Origin: Lelliottia sp. JS-SCA-14
Lineage (GTDB): Bacteria; Pseudomonadota; Gammaproteobacteria; Enterobacterales; Enterobacteriaceae
Direction: 5' to 3'
Length of the DNA stretch: 64,000 nt
Assembly (NCBI RefSeq): GCF_035593345.1
Contig: NZ_CP141606.1
Location: 1,798,001 to 1,862,000 of the forward strand
Shown piece after piece: positions 41,123 through 51,913 of this stretch. Within the stretch, counting starts at the first letter, position 1. Each line of letters starts with the position of its first letter. Position numbers and translations under genes: made by a program. The notes under the pieces are model-generated. The model was not told the origin of the DNA. It did not search any database and was given only the letters and a program-made list of their open reading frames with translations.

Positions 41123-41497
41123 TTAACGCTCGTCCCACTCGTCCGCTGCGGTTTGTCCCTCTTCGGTATCCAGCGGCGGCTCAAGCTGAAACTCACCCTC
41201 ATCCCATTCGTGAAGGGTGTTTTCCTCCAGCCACTCCTGTCGCAACTCAATTTCCTCATAATCACCGTCGAAAACGGCCTGAGCCGCCTGGCCGCTCAGC
41301 ACCGGCAGACACTCACCGTCTTCACCTTCGTCCGCAAAGAATTCGGCCTGCCACATGATATCGCCATCCTGCAGGACATATTTTTGAATATTGAGTTGCT
41401 GAATGTCCGCATCTTCCTCCTCGATGTTGGTGTTATCGGCGAGAAACTCTTCACGAGCGGCATCAATGGCTTCTTCCAGCGTGGCATACATGGTCAT
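41123..41497 (-). CDS. msyB: Acidic protein MsyB
   Basis: A 124-residue, highly acidic cytosolic protein (many Glu/Asp, e.g. NIEEEDADIQQLN and EFFADEGEDGE). In E. coli extra copies restore growth and export in secY and secA mutants; the mechanism is unknown. Length matches the E. coli protein. It converges on yceK with only six bases between stops. Confidence 0.94.
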   Translation of the reverse strand: MTMYATLEEAIDAAREEFLADNTNIEEEDADIQQLNIQKYVLQDGDIMWQAEFFADEGEDGECLPVLSGQAAQAVFDGDYEEIELRQEWLEENTLHEWDEGEFQLEPPLDTEEGQTAADEWDER

Positions 41498-41583
41498 CGG
41501 TATCTCCCTGTGATTCGCAGTGGTGTTCAGGGAAAGAATAGCTGATTCTCCGATTTTGCAAGTATGAATGCGCCAATAAGTTA

Positions 41584-42810
41584 TCAGGAGGAGGCATTAA
41601 GCGCGGGCTGCGACGCGCGGGCCAGGCTCCACCACGAGTAAATCGCGTTGAACAGCACCACGCTTGCGGTAACGATAAACACGGCGCGGAAGCCAAAGCT
41701 CGCGGAAATCCCGGCCCCAACCAGCGGCCCCGTGACGTTGCCAATGTCGCGGAAAGATTGGTTGTAGCTGAATATCCGCCCGGCAATCTGGTTCGTCGAA
41801 TTGTAGACCAGCAGCGTTTGCACCGCCGGAAGCAGCGCCCCGTCAGCAGCGCCGAGTAAAAAGCGCAGCACGCCGAGCTGCCACGGCGTCTGCACGAACG
41901 ACATGGGGATCAACAGCACAACCGAGATCACCAGGGCCGCAATCAGGATCTTCTCCGGCCCAATGCGATCCCCCAGTTTACCGAGACGCGGAGCGCTCAG
42001 TAGGGCGGCGACGCCGGGCACGGAAGCAATCATGCCGCTGATAAAGGCGATATTGCTGACGTTTCCGGCCAGCTCGCGAACGTACAGCGTCAGAATCGGG
42101 GCAATAGAACCTGTCGCCACCTGGATAATCATCGTCGTCACAAACAGGCTCAGCACCAGTTTCGGGTTTTTTAGCGAGCCGATGACATCGCGTGCGTGCA
42201 ACATCTCTCTTTTCGGCACCGGAGTGAATTTTTCGCGGATACAGAACGCGGTCAGCAGGAAGCAGGCGAAAAGCACGCTGGCGGTGATGAAGAACACCGG
42301 GCGCAGCCCGTAAGTGTCGGCCATTAGCCCTCCGGCGAGGGGACCTAACAGTGCGCCGCTGACGCCGCCGGTCGATAACGTTCCGAGCGCCCAGCCGCTT
42401 TTATGACGTGGGATTTGCGTGGCGATCAGGGCGTTGGCGTTGGGGACAAACCCGCCCAGCAGCCCAAGCAGCGCGCGTAAAATCAGAAACTGCCAGATGT
42501 TCTGCGCCAGCCCCATCAGCACCATGATGATCGCCATACCGAGCGCGGAGCGCAGGAGCATGATTTTGCGGCCTTTTCGGTCGGCAAGCCCGCCCCAGAA
42601 AGGGGACGCAATGGCGGAGAACAGAAACGTAATGCTGAACACCAGGCCAGACCACATATTCAGGGCGCTATGCCCCGTGACGCCGAGTTGCTCGACATAC
42701 AGCGGCAGAAAAGGCATCACCAGGCTAAATCCGGCGCCGGTCAGAAAACAGCCGAGCCAGGCAACCACGAGGTTACGTTTCCAGTTTATGGGGACATCTG
42801 AGGGTGACAT
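41584..42810 (-). CDS. mdtG: MFS multidrug efflux transporter MdtG
   Basis: A 408-residue MFS drug:H+ antiporter (DHA1) with twelve helices, the same length as E. coli MdtG. It gives low-level resistance to fosfomycin and deoxycholate in E. coli. The motif-A loop [16 protein letters not shown] lies between helices 2 and 3 (about residues 73-88). In E. coli it belongs to the MarA/SoxS/Rob set; I did not find a definite marbox here. Confidence 0.95.
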   Translation of the reverse strand: MSPSDVPINWKRNLVVAWLGCFLTGAGFSLVMPFLPLYVEQLGVTGHSALNMWSGLVFSITFLFSAIASPFWGGLADRKGRKIMLLRSALGMAIIMVLMGLAQNIWQFLILRALLGLLGGFVPNANALIATQIPRHKSGWALGTLSTGGVSGALLGPLAGGLMADTYGLRPVFFITASVLFACFLLTAFCIREKFTPVPKREMLHARDVIGSLKNPKLVLSLFVTTMIIQVATGSIAPILTLYVRELAGNVSNIAFISGMIASVPGVAALLSAPRLGKLGDRIGPEKILIAALVISVVLLIPMSFVQTPWQLGVLRFLLGAADGALLPAVQTLLVYNSTNQIAGRIFSYNQSFRDIGNVTGPLVGAGISASFGFRAVFIVTASVVLFNAIYSWWSLARASQPALNASS

Positions 42811-42933
42811 AGCAATCCGTAACGCGAAAAGAGAAGGTAGTAAGCCTGCTAATTATGCGCCTGGGTGATGATTGCTGCAATGCGAAGGGCTTTTAAAGCT
42901 AAAAGGGATGCGGCCTCGGAGGCCGCATTGAGA

Positions 42934-43860
42934 TCAGTAGCGCGACGGCATACCTTCCGGGCGGGTCTTAAAGCGGCGGTGCAGCCACATATATTGCTCC
43001 GGGGCGAGCATGATGCACTTTTCGACCACGCCGTTCATCCAGCGGGCGGTCGTTTCGGCATCATCCAGCGGCGGGGCGCATTCCGGCTCCAGCATCATCA
43101 GCTCGTAGCCTTTCCCGTCCGGTTTGCGACGCGGTACAAAAGGCACAATGGCGGCTTTTGACATGCGCGCCAGCATCCAGGTGCCGGTGGTGGTCGCGGT
43201 CTCCTGAACGGCGAAGAAGGGGACAAACACGCTGGATTGCTTCCCGTAATCGTGGTCTGGCGCGTACCAGATCACTTCCCCATTTTTCAGGGCGCGGATC
43301 ATGCCTTTCAGATCTTTACGGTCAATCATGCTCTTATTGGAACGCATACGGCCCCAGGTTTGCAGCAGATCGATCACCGGATTATCGTTCGGGCGATAGA
43401 CACCGATGCCGGGGGCCTGCATGCCAAACATCCGCGCGCCGATTTCGAGCGTGAGGAAGTGGATGCCGATCAACAGCACGCCGGTTTTTTGCGCCTGCAG
43501 CGTATGCACTGGTTCCATCCCGGTTCCGGTGACGTCGTACCAGCGCGCCATGCGCTTATCAGGCCAGAACCAGGCCATTCCGGTCTCCATCAGGCCCATG
43601 CCGACGGATTCGAAATTTTTCCTGACCATACGCTCGCGCTCTTGCGCGCCCATCTCTGGAAAACTGAGTTCCAGATTGCGATTCGCGATCTTAACGCGAC
43701 GTTTCATGAAACGCTGAGCAATGTGGCCGAGACCGCATCCGATGCGATAAATCACCGGGTAGGGCAGTTGTACCAGCAACCATAAAAGGCCGACGCCGGC
43801 CCAGGTTGGCCAGTAACGTGGGTGAAGCAGCGCCGCAGAAAATTGGGGTAATCGGGTCAT
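42934..43860 (-). CDS. lpxL: Kdo2-lipid IVA lauroyltransferase LpxL
   Basis: A 308-residue inner-membrane acyltransferase that adds laurate to Kdo2-lipid IVA in lipid A synthesis. The catalytic HX4E motif is HFLTLE (about residues 134-139). The N-terminal membrane anchor ([20 protein letters not shown]) and the DHDYG and [14 protein letters not shown] regions are conserved. E. coli LpxL has 306 residues. It is divergent from trhO. Confidence 0.95.
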   Translation of the reverse strand: MTRLPQFSAALLHPRYWPTWAGVGLLWLLVQLPYPVIYRIGCGLGHIAQRFMKRRVKIANRNLELSFPEMGAQERERMVRKNFESVGMGLMETGMAWFWPDKRMARWYDVTGTGMEPVHTLQAQKTGVLLIGIHFLTLEIGARMFGMQAPGIGVYRPNDNPVIDLLQTWGRMRSNKSMIDRKDLKGMIRALKNGEVIWYAPDHDYGKQSSVFVPFFAVQETATTTGTWMLARMSKAAIVPFVPRRKPDGKGYELMMLEPECAPPLDDAETTARWMNGVVEKCIMLAPEQYMWLHRRFKTRPEGMPSRY

Positions 43861-44080
43861 GTCTTTCCTGTCTTTTTCGTCCTTATGCCGTCATTCTCGC
43901 ATTTTTTAAAACCATAACCAAAACGAATGGGCGCCAAATGAGCGCTTTTGCAGCAATTGTTGCTACATTATTTTTTGGATGAGAGAAATGTAGCGCAAAA
44001 TGTGGGGATGTAAATTCTCATTGTATGCTATATGATGCCGCCGATTTTCTTTCTCTTAACGATTGCAGGAACCGTACACC

Positions 44081-45130
44081 ATGCCAGTGTTACACAACCG
44101 CATTTCGAATGAGACCCTGAAAGCACGCATGCTGGCGGAAACCGAAGCGCGTGTAACTATCTCATTCTACAAATATTTTACTATCTCAGAGCCGCAGGAA
44201 ACCCGCGACGCACTCTACAAGGCTTTCGAAGCACTGAATGTCTTTGGCCGCGTTTACCTGGCTCACGAAGGTATCAACGCCCAGATCAGTGTGCCAGAAA
44301 GTAAAGTGAGCGCCTTCCGCGATGTGCTTTACAGTTTTGATCCCGCGCTCGACAACCTGCGCCTGAACGTGGCCCTCGACGATGACGGGAAATCCTTCTG
44401 GGTGCTGCGCATGAAAGTACGCGAACGCATCGTGGCAGACGGCATCGACGACCCAACGTTTAACGCGGCTGACGTCGGCGAATACCTGAAAGCGGCGGAA
44501 GTGAACGCCATGCTCGACGATCCCGACGCCGTGTTTATCGATATGCGTAACCACTACGAATATGAAGTGGGCCATTTCGAAAACGCGCTGGAGATCCCGG
44601 CGGATACCTTCCGCGAGCAGCTGCCGAAAGCCGTGGAGATGATGCAGGAGCACAAAGATAAAAAAATTGTGATGTACTGCACCGGGGGTATTCGCTGCGA
44701 AAAAGCCAGCGCTTTCATGAAGCACAGCGGTTTCAATAAGGTCTGGCACATTGAAGGCGGGATTATCGAATACGCCCGTCGCGCGCGTGAGCAGGGCTTA
44801 CCGGTGCGCTTTATCGGCAAGAACTTCGTCTTTGACGAGCGCATGGGCGAGCGTATTTCCGAAGACGTAATTGCGCACTGTCATCAGTGCGGTACGCCGT
44901 GCGATACCCACACCAACTGCAAAAACGACGGCTGTCATCTGCTGTTTATCCAGTGTCCGGCGTGTGCGGAGAAGTTCCGCGGCTGCTGTAGCGAACTCTG
45001 TAGCGAAGAGAGCGTTCTGCCGGAAGAAGAGCAGCGTCGCCGTCGCGCGGGGCGTGAAAACGGCAACAAGATCTTCAATAAATCACGCGGTCGACTGAAT
45101 ACCAAACTGGGTATTCCTGACCCGGAGTAA
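44081..45130 (+). CDS. trhO: tRNA uridine-34 hydroxylase TrhO
   Basis: A 349-residue enzyme, formerly YceA, which hydroxylates U34 of certain tRNAs with oxygen in the path to 5-oxyacetyl-uridine. It has an N-terminal acylphosphatase-like domain, a rhodanese domain with the active-site loop [12 protein letters not shown], and a C-terminal Cys-rich tail (CHQCG, CKNDGC, CPAC, CCSELC) suited to metal binding. The start [10 protein letters not shown] fits E. coli; an upstream in-frame ATG adds six residues. Confidence 0.94.
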   Translation: MPVLHNRISNETLKARMLAETEARVTISFYKYFTISEPQETRDALYKAFEALNVFGRVYLAHEGINAQISVPESKVSAFRDVLYSFDPALDNLRLNVALDDDGKSFWVLRMKVRERIVADGIDDPTFNAADVGEYLKAAEVNAMLDDPDAVFIDMRNHYEYEVGHFENALEIPADTFREQLPKAVEMMQEHKDKKIVMYCTGGIRCEKASAFMKHSGFNKVWHIEGGIIEYARRAREQGLPVRFIGKNFVFDERMGERISEDVIAHCHQCGTPCDTHTNCKNDGCHLLFIQCPACAEKFRGCCSELCSEESVLPEEEQRRRRAGRENGNKIFNKSRGRLNTKLGIPDPE

Positions 45131-45137
45131 AAAAGTT

Positions 45138-45170
45138 ATCCCGGCGCGCAATGCGGCCGGGATTTTTTTA
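45138..45170. terminator. Terminator between trhO and yceI
   Basis: ATCCCGGC and GCCGGGAT pair and lead into seven T residues for trhO. On the other strand an A-to-T tract (GATAACTTTTTT) lets it also serve yceI. Confidence 0.88.
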
Positions 45171-45743
45171 CTTCTGCTGCACGCCTTCCACGGAAATAAT
45201 CAGATCCACTTCCTGTGACGCCGGGCCTAAATCGGTGGTGATGTTAAAATCTTTCAGACGGATTTTCCCTTCCGCTTCGAAGCCTGCGCGCTTGCCGCCC
45301 CACGGATCATCACCCTGACCAATGAGTTTCGCGTCCAGCGTCACCGGTTTGGTCACGCCATTCAGGGTCAGGTTGCCGGTAATATCCAGCCCGTCGCCAT
45401 CCTTTTTCACTTCCGTTGAGGTAAAGGTCGCCTGCGGGAATTTCGCCACATTCAGGAATTCCGCGCTGCGCAGATGTTTATCGCGCTCGGCATGGTTGGT
45501 GTCCAGGCTGTTGGTGTTAATGGTCACATTCACTTTGTCCGCTGCGGGATTTTTTTCGTCAAAGGTGAAGGTGCCGTCGAAATCTTTAAAGGTGCCGTAC
45601 AGCCAGCTGTAGCCCAGGTGCTGAATACGGAAATTGACGAAGGCGTGCTGGCCCTCTTTATCAATTTTATAGTCAGCGGCGACGGCAGAGCCGGTGGCAA
45701 ATACCAGCGAACCTAACGCGATACCCAGCAGGTGTTTTTTCAT
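45168..45743 (-). CDS. yceI: YceI-family periplasmic protein
   Basis: A 191-residue exported lipocalin-like protein that may bind an isoprenoid quinone-type lipid in its barrel. The signal peptide ends SAVAADYKI. Family motifs include [18 protein letters not shown] and TSTEV near residue 108. It is base-inducible in E. coli. The gene is two bases from yceJ, so the two form an operon. Confidence 0.95.
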   Translation of the reverse strand: MKKHLLGIALGSLVFATGSAVAADYKIDKEGQHAFVNFRIQHLGYSWLYGTFKDFDGTFTFDEKNPAADKVNVTINTNSLDTNHAERDKHLRSAEFLNVAKFPQATFTSTEVKKDGDGLDITGNLTLNGVTKPVTLDAKLIGQGDDPWGGKRAGFEAEGKIRLKDFNITTDLGPASQEVDLIISVEGVQQK

Positions 45744-45745
45744 TT

Positions 45746-46312
45746 TTATGCTCCAGAGTCAACAGACGATCGGCCAAGCATGCGCTTGAGCGTGGCGTCT
45801 TTATCGATGAAATGATGTTTAAGGGCCGCAAGGCCATGAAGGACAGAGATAATCACTACGCCCCAGGCAAGCCACAGATGCACCTGGCCCGCCAGATCGG
45901 CCTGCGAACCGGCATCCGCGAGCGTGGCCGGAACCTCAAAGAGGCCGAAGACGCTGATCGGTTTACCATCGGCGGTGGAAATCAGATAGCCGCTGATCAA
46001 AATGGCAAACAGCAGGACATACAGGATGATATGAGCAGCGGCGGCACCGATACGCGTCAGCTTGCTGTAGCTTTTCAGCGCCGGGGGAGGCGGAGAGAGG
46101 TGTCGCCAGACGAGACGGACGACCAACGCCATCATCAGCAGAATGCCTATGCTTTTGTGCAGTTCAGGCGCCTGATGATACCAGCCGTCGTAATAGCTCA
46201 GCGTCACCATCCACAAACCTAAGCCGAACATGCCATAAACCGCGAGAGCAATTAACCAGTGCAAACTCATGGATATTATTCCATAGCGTGCAGAAGAATT
46301 ACGCAGTTGCAT
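45746..46312 (-). CDS. yceJ: Cytochrome b561 family protein YceJ
   Basis: A 188-residue inner-membrane diheme b-type cytochrome with four helices. Heme ligand histidines are likely in SLHWLIAL (helix 1), [10 protein letters not shown] (helix 2), VHLWLAWG (helix 4 start) and [10 protein letters not shown]. It should move electrons, perhaps with YceI's bound quinone. I chose the second in-frame ATG because AGGGATGG lies eight bases before it; the first has no ribosome site. Length then equals E. coli YceJ. Confidence 0.93.
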   Translation of the reverse strand: MQLRNSSARYGIISMSLHWLIALAVYGMFGLGLWMVTLSYYDGWYHQAPELHKSIGILLMMALVVRLVWRHLSPPPPALKSYSKLTRIGAAAAHIILYVLLFAILISGYLISTADGKPISVFGLFEVPATLADAGSQADLAGQVHLWLAWGVVIISVLHGLAALKHHFIDKDATLKRMLGRSSVDSGA

Positions 46313-46573
46313 AATGATGACCATCCCTAATTAATTTGAAGGGTAAAAATGGCCTGTGAAAACGTTTATTGCAACTGATATTTAAGCATTAGGAATATTC
46401 ATTTTTCTATTTCAATATTTTTGATTGTGTATTGCGATTTTGCTTCAATTCATTCGTGGGTAAGTCGGTGTTTTGAGTAGGAAAGGGTAATGCAGAAGAT
46501 ATGTTGCAATCAAATTATTTGCTGCAAAATTAAGGTAATATAAAGTATTGTCAATTATCGTCAGCATCTCTTT
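46313..46573. other. AT-rich yceJ-yceO gap
   Basis: About 260 bp of notably AT-rich DNA. It must hold the yceJI promoter. No gene or strong hairpin is visible. Confidence 0.5.
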
Positions 46574-46690
46574 TCAGAAAAATACAATATAAATAACATC
46601 GATGATAGCCAGTAAGGACCATAATAAAATATAGAGCATGAAATGTTCGCGAATATTGTTAACCAGATAATCGAAGATCCTGCGCATCAT
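46574..46690 (-). CDS. yceO: Small membrane protein YceO
   Basis: A 38-residue protein, [18 protein letters not shown] plus a single hydrophobic helix ending IYIVFF. It matches the last 38 residues of E. coli YceO (46 residues, [20 protein letters not shown]) in place and pattern. The eight or so extra N-terminal residues of E. coli are not present in frame with a standard start. The ribosome binding site is weak. Function unknown; E. coli links it to biofilm. It lies between yceJ and solA as in E. coli. Confidence 0.72.
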   Translation of the reverse strand: MMRRIFDYLVNNIREHFMLYILLWSLLAIIDVIYIVFF

Positions 46691-46716
46691 TTTTGTTACC
46701 GAGAGTAGAAAGAGAA

Positions 46717-46736
46717 AGGCTCCGAAAGTCGGAGCC
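46717..46736 (-). terminator. solA terminator
   Basis: GGCTCCGA and TCGGAGCC pair around a short AAG loop, 12 bases past the solA stop on the minus strand, and run into TTTCTCTTTC. Confidence 0.8.
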
Positions 46737-46747
46737 TGAAGAGAGGA

Positions 46748-47866
46748 TTATCCGCCAAAACGCGTGAGAGAGAAGGGCGTCAGATCAAACTGCGGGGTTA
46801 TTCCCTGCCCGAACTGCGCTGCGATCTCACCCAGCACCGAGGCGAATTTAAACCCGTGGCCGCTCAGCCCGGTGATCAGCAGCGTATTGCTGTGCCCCGG
46901 CAGCGTATCGATGATGAAATCCTCATCCGGGGTGTTGTCGTAGGTGCAGGCGGCGCCGTAGAGCAGTCCACCGACGCCCGGCAGCACGTTGCGCAGGAAG
47001 TTAAACGCTTCGGAGCCGTCGCCCGGCAGATCGCCGAAGGGTTTACGCTCCTGCGGCGAGGAGATCACCTGGCCGCCGTTATGCTTGCCGATTTTAAGGG
47101 CGTCTTTCTCGGACGGGAAACCGTAGAACTGATCGCCGTTCGGCAGTTCACCGGTAAAGGCCGGGAATTTGTTCTGCGTACTGAAACGGCCATCGGCCTG
47201 GAACCAGGAGAAGACTTTACGCACCGGCTGAACCGGCAGGTTGGGAAGCAATTTTGTCACCCAGGTTCCGGCGCTCACCAGCAGACGGGTTGCCGAATAT
47301 GGGCCTTCCGGCGTGTCGACGGTCACGCCGTCGTCGTGATGATGAATGGCCGTTACCGGGCAGTTAAAGAGCTGCGCGCAGCCAGCCTGTTCTGCCAGGG
47401 AGACCCAGGTTTTGATCGCCGTTTCGCAGTGCAGCACGCCGGACCTGGATTCAAACAGCCCGATGTAATCCTCTGGGACCGTGATTTCCGGCCAGCGTTT
47501 CATCACGGCGGCGGCATCGAGGCGCTCAACGTCCAGATTGAATTCGCGCGCGCTGTGCTCGACGTTCGCCAGGAATTCCGAATGTGCCGGGCCGAGATTC
47601 ACCACGCCCGAGCGCTCAAAAATCTTCTCTTCACTCAGGGCCGATAACTCATCCCAGAGCTGCTGTGCTCTGAGCACCAGCGGGACGTAACGCTCGCCTT
47701 CGCCATAGGCGTGGCGGATGAGACGAGTATCGCCGTGGTGGCTACCCTCAGCGTGTGGAGGAAGGTGGGCATCGATCATCAGGACGTTCAGGCCAGCTTG
47801 GGTGGCGTAATAACCCGCAGCAGAACCGACCGAGCCGCTGCCTAAAATAATCAAGTCGTATTTCAT
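46748..47866 (-). CDS. solA: N-methyl-L-tryptophan oxidase SolA
   Basis: A 372-residue FAD enzyme of the monomeric sarcosine oxidase family that removes methyl from N-methyltryptophan and, weakly, sarcosine. The dinucleotide loop is [19 protein letters not shown] (residues 7-25). The covalent-flavin cysteine is in [14 protein letters not shown], and the C-terminal [10 protein letters not shown] is typical. Length equals E. coli SolA. Confidence 0.95.
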   Translation of the reverse strand: MKYDLIILGSGSVGSAAGYYATQAGLNVLMIDAHLPPHAEGSHHGDTRLIRHAYGEGERYVPLVLRAQQLWDELSALSEEKIFERSGVVNLGPAHSEFLANVEHSAREFNLDVERLDAAAVMKRWPEITVPEDYIGLFESRSGVLHCETAIKTWVSLAEQAGCAQLFNCPVTAIHHHDDGVTVDTPEGPYSATRLLVSAGTWVTKLLPNLPVQPVRKVFSWFQADGRFSTQNKFPAFTGELPNGDQFYGFPSEKDALKIGKHNGGQVISSPQERKPFGDLPGDGSEAFNFLRNVLPGVGGLLYGAACTYDNTPDEDFIIDTLPGHSNTLLITGLSGHGFKFASVLGEIAAQFGQGITPQFDLTPFSLTRFGG

Positions 47867-47940
47867 GAGAATCTCTTAAACCAGGACTTAAGTTTGCAGA
47901 GTAATTAAGATGAAAGGCTTATTCAAGGGAGAAATAAATG

Positions 47941-47960
47941 AGGCACCCTTAAGGTGCCTG
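47941..47960 (-). terminator. bssS terminator (weak)
   Basis: GGCACC and GGTGCC pair around CTTAA/TTAAG, 24 bases past the bssS stop. The T tract after it on the minus strand is broken. Confidence 0.6.
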
Positions 47961-47983
47961 TTGAGTGAATGTAGGGCATAAAT

Positions 47984-48238
47984 TTAATGCCGACGATACT
48001 CATTTTCCTGGTAGTCCCCAGACTCTATTTTGGCAATACCTGCCTCTAAAATAGAAATAAACTGGCGTGCAACATCGGTGGTCAGCCACAGTGTCTGACC
48101 AACTTCCGCTTCTTCACGGCTAGGCTGATTCGGGGTCTGGTAGTGCAAACGCAGCATCAGTGCATCGTAGCTGTCTACGGTACTGATATCCCATCCGACA
48201 AGAGGATGGGTCTGGATGACTTCATTATTCTTTTCCAT
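47984..48238 (-). CDS. bssS: Biofilm regulator BssS
   Basis: An 84-residue cytosolic protein that affects biofilm and signalling in E. coli; no enzymatic role is known. It is nearly identical to E. coli BssS (EKNNEVIQTHPLVGWDISTV, then ARQFISILEAGIAKIESGD). Two ATG codons are adjacent; I chose the second to match E. coli. It lies between solA and dinI as in E. coli. Confidence 0.95.
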   Translation of the reverse strand: MEKNNEVIQTHPLVGWDISTVDSYDALMLRLHYQTPNQPSREEAEVGQTLWLTTDVARQFISILEAGIAKIESGDYQENEYRRH

Positions 48239-48467
48239 CATAACCCCCGTAATACGTGTTAGAAGACAACGACTGTGAGGTTCAATGCGTGTTTTTCTGA
48301 AGCAACTTCAGTATATCAATAAATAAGGGATATGCAGGGGAAAATAAACAGGCAGCAACACATTTTTCTGCTTTTTAGGATTGTTTGAACAATAAAACGC
48401 CATCTTATTCACGTTTTTTTAAGAAGATACGCAATTAATTTGAACTTATTTTAAAAGCATAAAAAAA

Positions 48468-48490
48468 GCCGGGGCGACCCGGCAAAAAAA
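48468..48490 (-). terminator. dinI terminator
   Basis: GCCGGG and CCCGGC pair around GCGA. The hairpin is flanked by A and T runs on both sides and sits 20 bases after dinI on the minus strand. Confidence 0.9.
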
Positions 48491-48509
48491 GACAATGAGG
48501 GAGAAATAA

Positions 48510-48755
48510 TTATTCGGTGATGAACCAGTCGTCGGCGCTTTCCCAGGTTTCCTGCAGGATTTCGCTGATGCGATCTTTATCATCTTTCGCCCCGCCGAGA
48601 ACGGAGAGATTGTTGGCAGTGGCGTAACGCACGGTGACGTTCCCGTTTTGATCGGGGAATGTCTCGTTGATGCGACGGGAGAGTTCTCCGGCCAGCGCAT
48701 CCAGCGCGCCAGCAGGCAAAGCGGTGGTTTTGGCGATAGTGACTTCAATACGCAT
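48510..48755 (-). CDS. dinI: DNA damage-inducible protein DinI
   Basis: An 81-residue SOS protein that stabilises RecA filaments and limits UmuD cutting. Length equals E. coli, and the acidic C-terminal helix (SEILQETWESADDWFITE), which mimics DNA toward RecA, is conserved. A LexA box lies 22 bases upstream. Confidence 0.96.
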   Translation of the reverse strand: MRIEVTIAKTTALPAGALDALAGELSRRINETFPDQNGNVTVRYATANNLSVLGGAKDDKDRISEILQETWESADDWFITE

Positions 48756-48774
48756 AATGGCCCCCTGTGTAATA

Positions 48775-48794
48775 TACTGTGTATTTATACAGGC
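48775..48794 (-). promoter_or_regulatory. LexA box of dinI
   Basis: TACTGTGTATTTATACAGGC holds CTG-N10-CAG (48777-48792) with an AT-rich centre, close to the LexA consensus. It is placed to block the dinI promoter. Confidence 0.92.
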
Positions 48795-48829
48795 ATCATC
48801 TCGAACTTACAACAGGGGGCGACAAAAAA

Positions 48830-49876
48830 TTACTGTTTAACCGTCCAGTTAACGGTTTCACCGGCCAGGAACGGGATCAGGGTGTCGTCCGTCAGGGCGA
48901 TAGCATCGACGACCTGGCTCTGTTTGCGCTCCAGTTCGATAAAGCTTTCATTCACCGGCAGACCGTAGAAGCGCGGGCCATTCAGGGAACAGAAGGCTTC
49001 GAAGTGTTCCAGCGCCCCCATCTCTTCAAATACCGTGGCGTAGCTGGCGAGCGCGGTTGGGGCGTTGAAGCAGCCTGCGCAGCCGCAGCTGGCTTCTTTG
49101 CGGTGGCGTGCGTGTGGGGCGGAGTCGGTTCCGAGGAAGGCGCGAGTAAAGCCGCTGGCCACCAGTTCACGCAGCGCCTGCTGGTGGATATTGCGCTTGA
49201 GGATCGGCAGGCAGTACAGGTGAGGGCGCACGCCGCCGACCAGCATGTGGTTGCGGTTGAACATCAGATGCTGGGGGGTAATGGTCGCGGCGAGCAGCTC
49301 GTTGCCGTCGCGCACGTACTCTGCGGCATCTTTGGTGGTGATGTGCTCGAATACCACTTTCAGCCCCTGCAGACGCTGGCGCAGCGGCTCCATGACGGTC
49401 TCAATGAAACGCGCTTCGCGGTCAAAAATATCAATGTCCGGGTGTGTCACTTCGCCGTGGATCAGCAGCGGCATACCCAGTTTTTCCATGCGTTCCAGCA
49501 CCGGCATAATCGCATCGGTGCTGGTGACGCCGTGGCTGGAGTTGGTGGTGGCGTTGGCCGGATAGAGTTTGGCGGCGGTAAACACGCCTTCGTTAAAGCC
49601 GCGTTCGACCTCGTTCGGATCGAGGGAGTCGGTCAGATAGCAGGTCATCAGCGGAGTAAAATCATGGCCTGCCGGAACGGCGTCGAGAATGCGCTGGCGA
49701 TAGGCAATCGCGGCATCCACGGTGGTGACTGGCGGAACCAGGTTAGGCATGACAATCGCGCGGCCATAGATTTCGCTGGTGTAAGGGACAACGGTTTTCA
49801 GCATGTCGCCATCGCGCAGATGGATATGCCAGTCGTCAGGGCGGCGGATTTTCAGAACCTGGGGATGTGCAGTCAT
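48830..49876 (-). CDS. pyrC: Dihydroorotase PyrC
   Basis: A 348-residue class II dihydroorotase that closes carbamoyl-aspartate to dihydroorotate in pyrimidine synthesis. The zinc ligands are in [10 protein letters not shown] (residues 15-24), the carbamylated lysine in [13 protein letters not shown], and later [18 protein letters not shown] and [13 protein letters not shown]. Length equals E. coli PyrC. Confidence 0.97.
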   Translation of the reverse strand: MTAHPQVLKIRRPDDWHIHLRDGDMLKTVVPYTSEIYGRAIVMPNLVPPVTTVDAAIAYRQRILDAVPAGHDFTPLMTCYLTDSLDPNEVERGFNEGVFTAAKLYPANATTNSSHGVTSTDAIMPVLERMEKLGMPLLIHGEVTHPDIDIFDREARFIETVMEPLRQRLQGLKVVFEHITTKDAAEYVRDGNELLAATITPQHLMFNRNHMLVGGVRPHLYCLPILKRNIHQQALRELVASGFTRAFLGTDSAPHARHRKEASCGCAGCFNAPTALASYATVFEEMGALEHFEAFCSLNGPRFYGLPVNESFIELERKQSQVVDAIALTDDTLIPFLAGETVNWTVKQ

Positions 49877-49945
49877 TGATATGCTCCGGCTTATCAGGAA
49901 TCAGTCATAAGGATGGCTGTTTTTGCCGGACACAAATCATAGGGG

Positions 49946-49961
49946 GAAACGTTTTCGTTTG
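49946..49961 (-). promoter_or_regulatory. Probable PurR box of pyrC
   Basis: On the minus strand AAACGAAAACGTTTCC resembles the PurR palindrome CGAAAACGTTTTCG. It lies about 70 bases before the pyrC start, where E. coli has a PurR site. Only one half is well conserved. Confidence 0.5.
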
Positions 49962-49987
49962 CACTCATTTCCGTTAAATAGGTGTGT

Positions 49988-50010
49988 AAAAAAGGGCGCC
50001 AGCGGCGCCC
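49988..50010 (-). terminator. yceB terminator
   Basis: GGGCGCC and GGCGCCC pair around AGC/GCT and end in six T residues on the minus strand, just past yceB. Confidence 0.92.
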
Positions 50011-50016
50011 TCAGGG

Positions 50017-50577
50017 TTAATCCGTAAACGGAATAATAATTTCACCCGGTTTCACTTCGATACCTTTGGCATATTTCTTCGCCAGGGCCTCGCCTTTGCT
50101 TCGGTCTTCGCTCAGCACATATGCCGGCTGCTGGTTGAAATAGTTCCGCAGGGACTGGTTCAGATACGGCATCAGCGTTTGCAGCACCGGTTTCATTTTC
50201 TCCGGCGTCACTTCCGCGTCGACGATCTCCATCTCCTGCAGGTAGATCGCGCCTTTCTCTTTGTTGAACACCGGCAGCGCTTTCAGCTTCAGTTTGATGT
50301 TCGCTTTCTGACTGCCAAACAGGGAGTTCATATCCAGTTTGGCATCACCGGAGAGGGTGACTTTGTTCGGCTCCTCGCGGCCAATCTGGCTGACGAGGTG
50401 GTTCAGTACGATATGGGCATCGGCAACGCCGGGCACGCCGATATCCTTCGAAAAGTTATTGTGTTTTTCCAGCGCCTGGTTGATTTCCTGCTCACTGACG
50501 CTGTAGTGCGTAAGCTGGTTACAACCGACCAGCAGGCCGCTGACAACGAACGCAGCAGCAATAACGATCTTTTTCAT
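50017..50577 (-). CDS. yceB: DUF1439 lipoprotein YceB
   Basis: A 186-residue lipoprotein of unknown function with a lipobox LLVGC (Cys19). The mature part is a tubular lipid-binding (TULIP-like) DUF1439 domain: YSVSEQEINQALEKHN, then NSLFGSQKANIKLKLKALP. I chose MKKIVIAA as the start, matching E. coli; five upstream residues are possible. In E. coli grxB and mdtH follow upstream; here mdtH follows directly. Confidence 0.94.
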   Translation of the reverse strand: MKKIVIAAAFVVSGLLVGCNQLTHYSVSEQEINQALEKHNNFSKDIGVPGVADAHIVLNHLVSQIGREEPNKVTLSGDAKLDMNSLFGSQKANIKLKLKALPVFNKEKGAIYLQEMEIVDAEVTPEKMKPVLQTLMPYLNQSLRNYFNQQPAYVLSEDRSKGEALAKKYAKGIEVKPGEIIIPFTD

Positions 50578-50704
50578 GGGGTTCCTCAACATGATGTCGG
50601 CGCTTCTGTCCTGACGCCTCAGTATGTCAGGGGGGTATACCAGTTACCAGCAGAAAAACCTGATAATCAGGGGGGAAAGAGTCCCATTCGCCCGAAATGT
50701 CTCT

Positions 50705-51913
50705 TTATGCGCCCGGCTCCAGCATCCCGCTGGTGCTGCGTTTCGGACTGAATTGCCACCACAGGGCTATGAGGGTGATAAAGCCCACCACGCCGAGCAT
50801 CATCCACGGCAGTTCTGGCTGATTCAGCGCTTTGCCCGCATCAAACAGCCAGCCGCCACCGGCGTATCCCAGCGCGCCGCCAAAGGCCAGACCCAGACGG
50901 CTAAAGCCCATATAGCTGCCGCGAGCGCGCGGATCGGCAAGCCCGGCGCTGAGGGTTTCACGCGCTGGTTCAGCGATGATCGACCCAATATAGAAAGTGC
51001 AGATCAGGATGAAGAGCTGCTGCAGGGTGCCGACTAATCCGATCGGCATCATGCTCAGGGTCATCAGCAGCAGGCCCGCCATCAGGCGATGTTCCAGACG
51101 AAAACGTTTTTCGCTCCAGCGCGCGATAGGGTAGAGCAGCGTCAGCGACAGACAGGCTTCAATGGCGTACATCCATTTGACGGCCGCAGGCGATCCCGCG
51201 ATGTCGTTGACCATAATCGGCAGCATCAGCATGACCTGCACGGCCAGCATGTAATACCCGGTCAGCGTCAGGACGTAGGTGACGAAGCGTTTATCGGCCA
51301 GCACGCGACCCAGACCTTCGCGGACGGGGGCTTTCACCGTCGAGAGCTTCCAGGCCGGCAGCAGCCAGGCGTTAAACCCGGCGCACAGAATAAACAGGAC
51401 CGCGCCGGTGGCGCACACCAGGCGGAAGTCATATTGCAGCAGCCAGCTGCCGAGCAGCGCGCCGACGACCGCCCCGGCGCTGTCCTGCATCATCAGCAGG
51501 GAGAAAAAACGACCGCGATGCTGCGGGCGAATCAGTTTGACGACCAGCGCGGTGCGCGGCGGGTCAAACAGCGTGCCGCCAATCCCGGAGAGGAAGCAGG
51601 AGAACCACAGAAGCCACGGGTCGTGCGCAATGCCCATGGTGGCAAAGCCTGCCGCGCGCAGCAGCATGCCGGTGACAATCATCGGTTTTGCGCCAAAGCG
51701 GTCGGCAATCGCCCCACCAAACACGCCCAGCCCCTGCTGAACAAACTGACGCAAACCTAACGCAATGCCGACCATTAATGCCGCCCAGCCCATTTGATCG
51801 ACAAAGCGAATGGAGATCAGGGGGAACACGACAAAAAAGCCGAGCACGACCAGCATGTTATCGACCAGCAGGAAATATTTACCCAGGCTCCGGGCCTGTG
51901 ATACGCGGGACAT
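50705..51913 (-). CDS. mdtH: MFS multidrug transporter MdtH
   Basis: A 402-residue twelve-helix MFS transporter, the same length as E. coli MdtH, which gives mild resistance to norfloxacin and enoxacin. The motif-A loop [17 protein letters not shown] (about residues 62-78) is present. The start [14 protein letters not shown] fits E. coli; a 15-residue upstream extension lacks family similarity. It is divergent from rimJ. Confidence 0.95.
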   Translation of the reverse strand: MSRVSQARSLGKYFLLVDNMLVVLGFFVVFPLISIRFVDQMGWAALMVGIALGLRQFVQQGLGVFGGAIADRFGAKPMIVTGMLLRAAGFATMGIAHDPWLLWFSCFLSGIGGTLFDPPRTALVVKLIRPQHRGRFFSLLMMQDSAGAVVGALLGSWLLQYDFRLVCATGAVLFILCAGFNAWLLPAWKLSTVKAPVREGLGRVLADKRFVTYVLTLTGYYMLAVQVMLMLPIMVNDIAGSPAAVKWMYAIEACLSLTLLYPIARWSEKRFRLEHRLMAGLLLMTLSMMPIGLVGTLQQLFILICTFYIGSIIAEPARETLSAGLADPRARGSYMGFSRLGLAFGGALGYAGGGWLFDAGKALNQPELPWMMLGVVGFITLIALWWQFSPKRSTSGMLEPGA

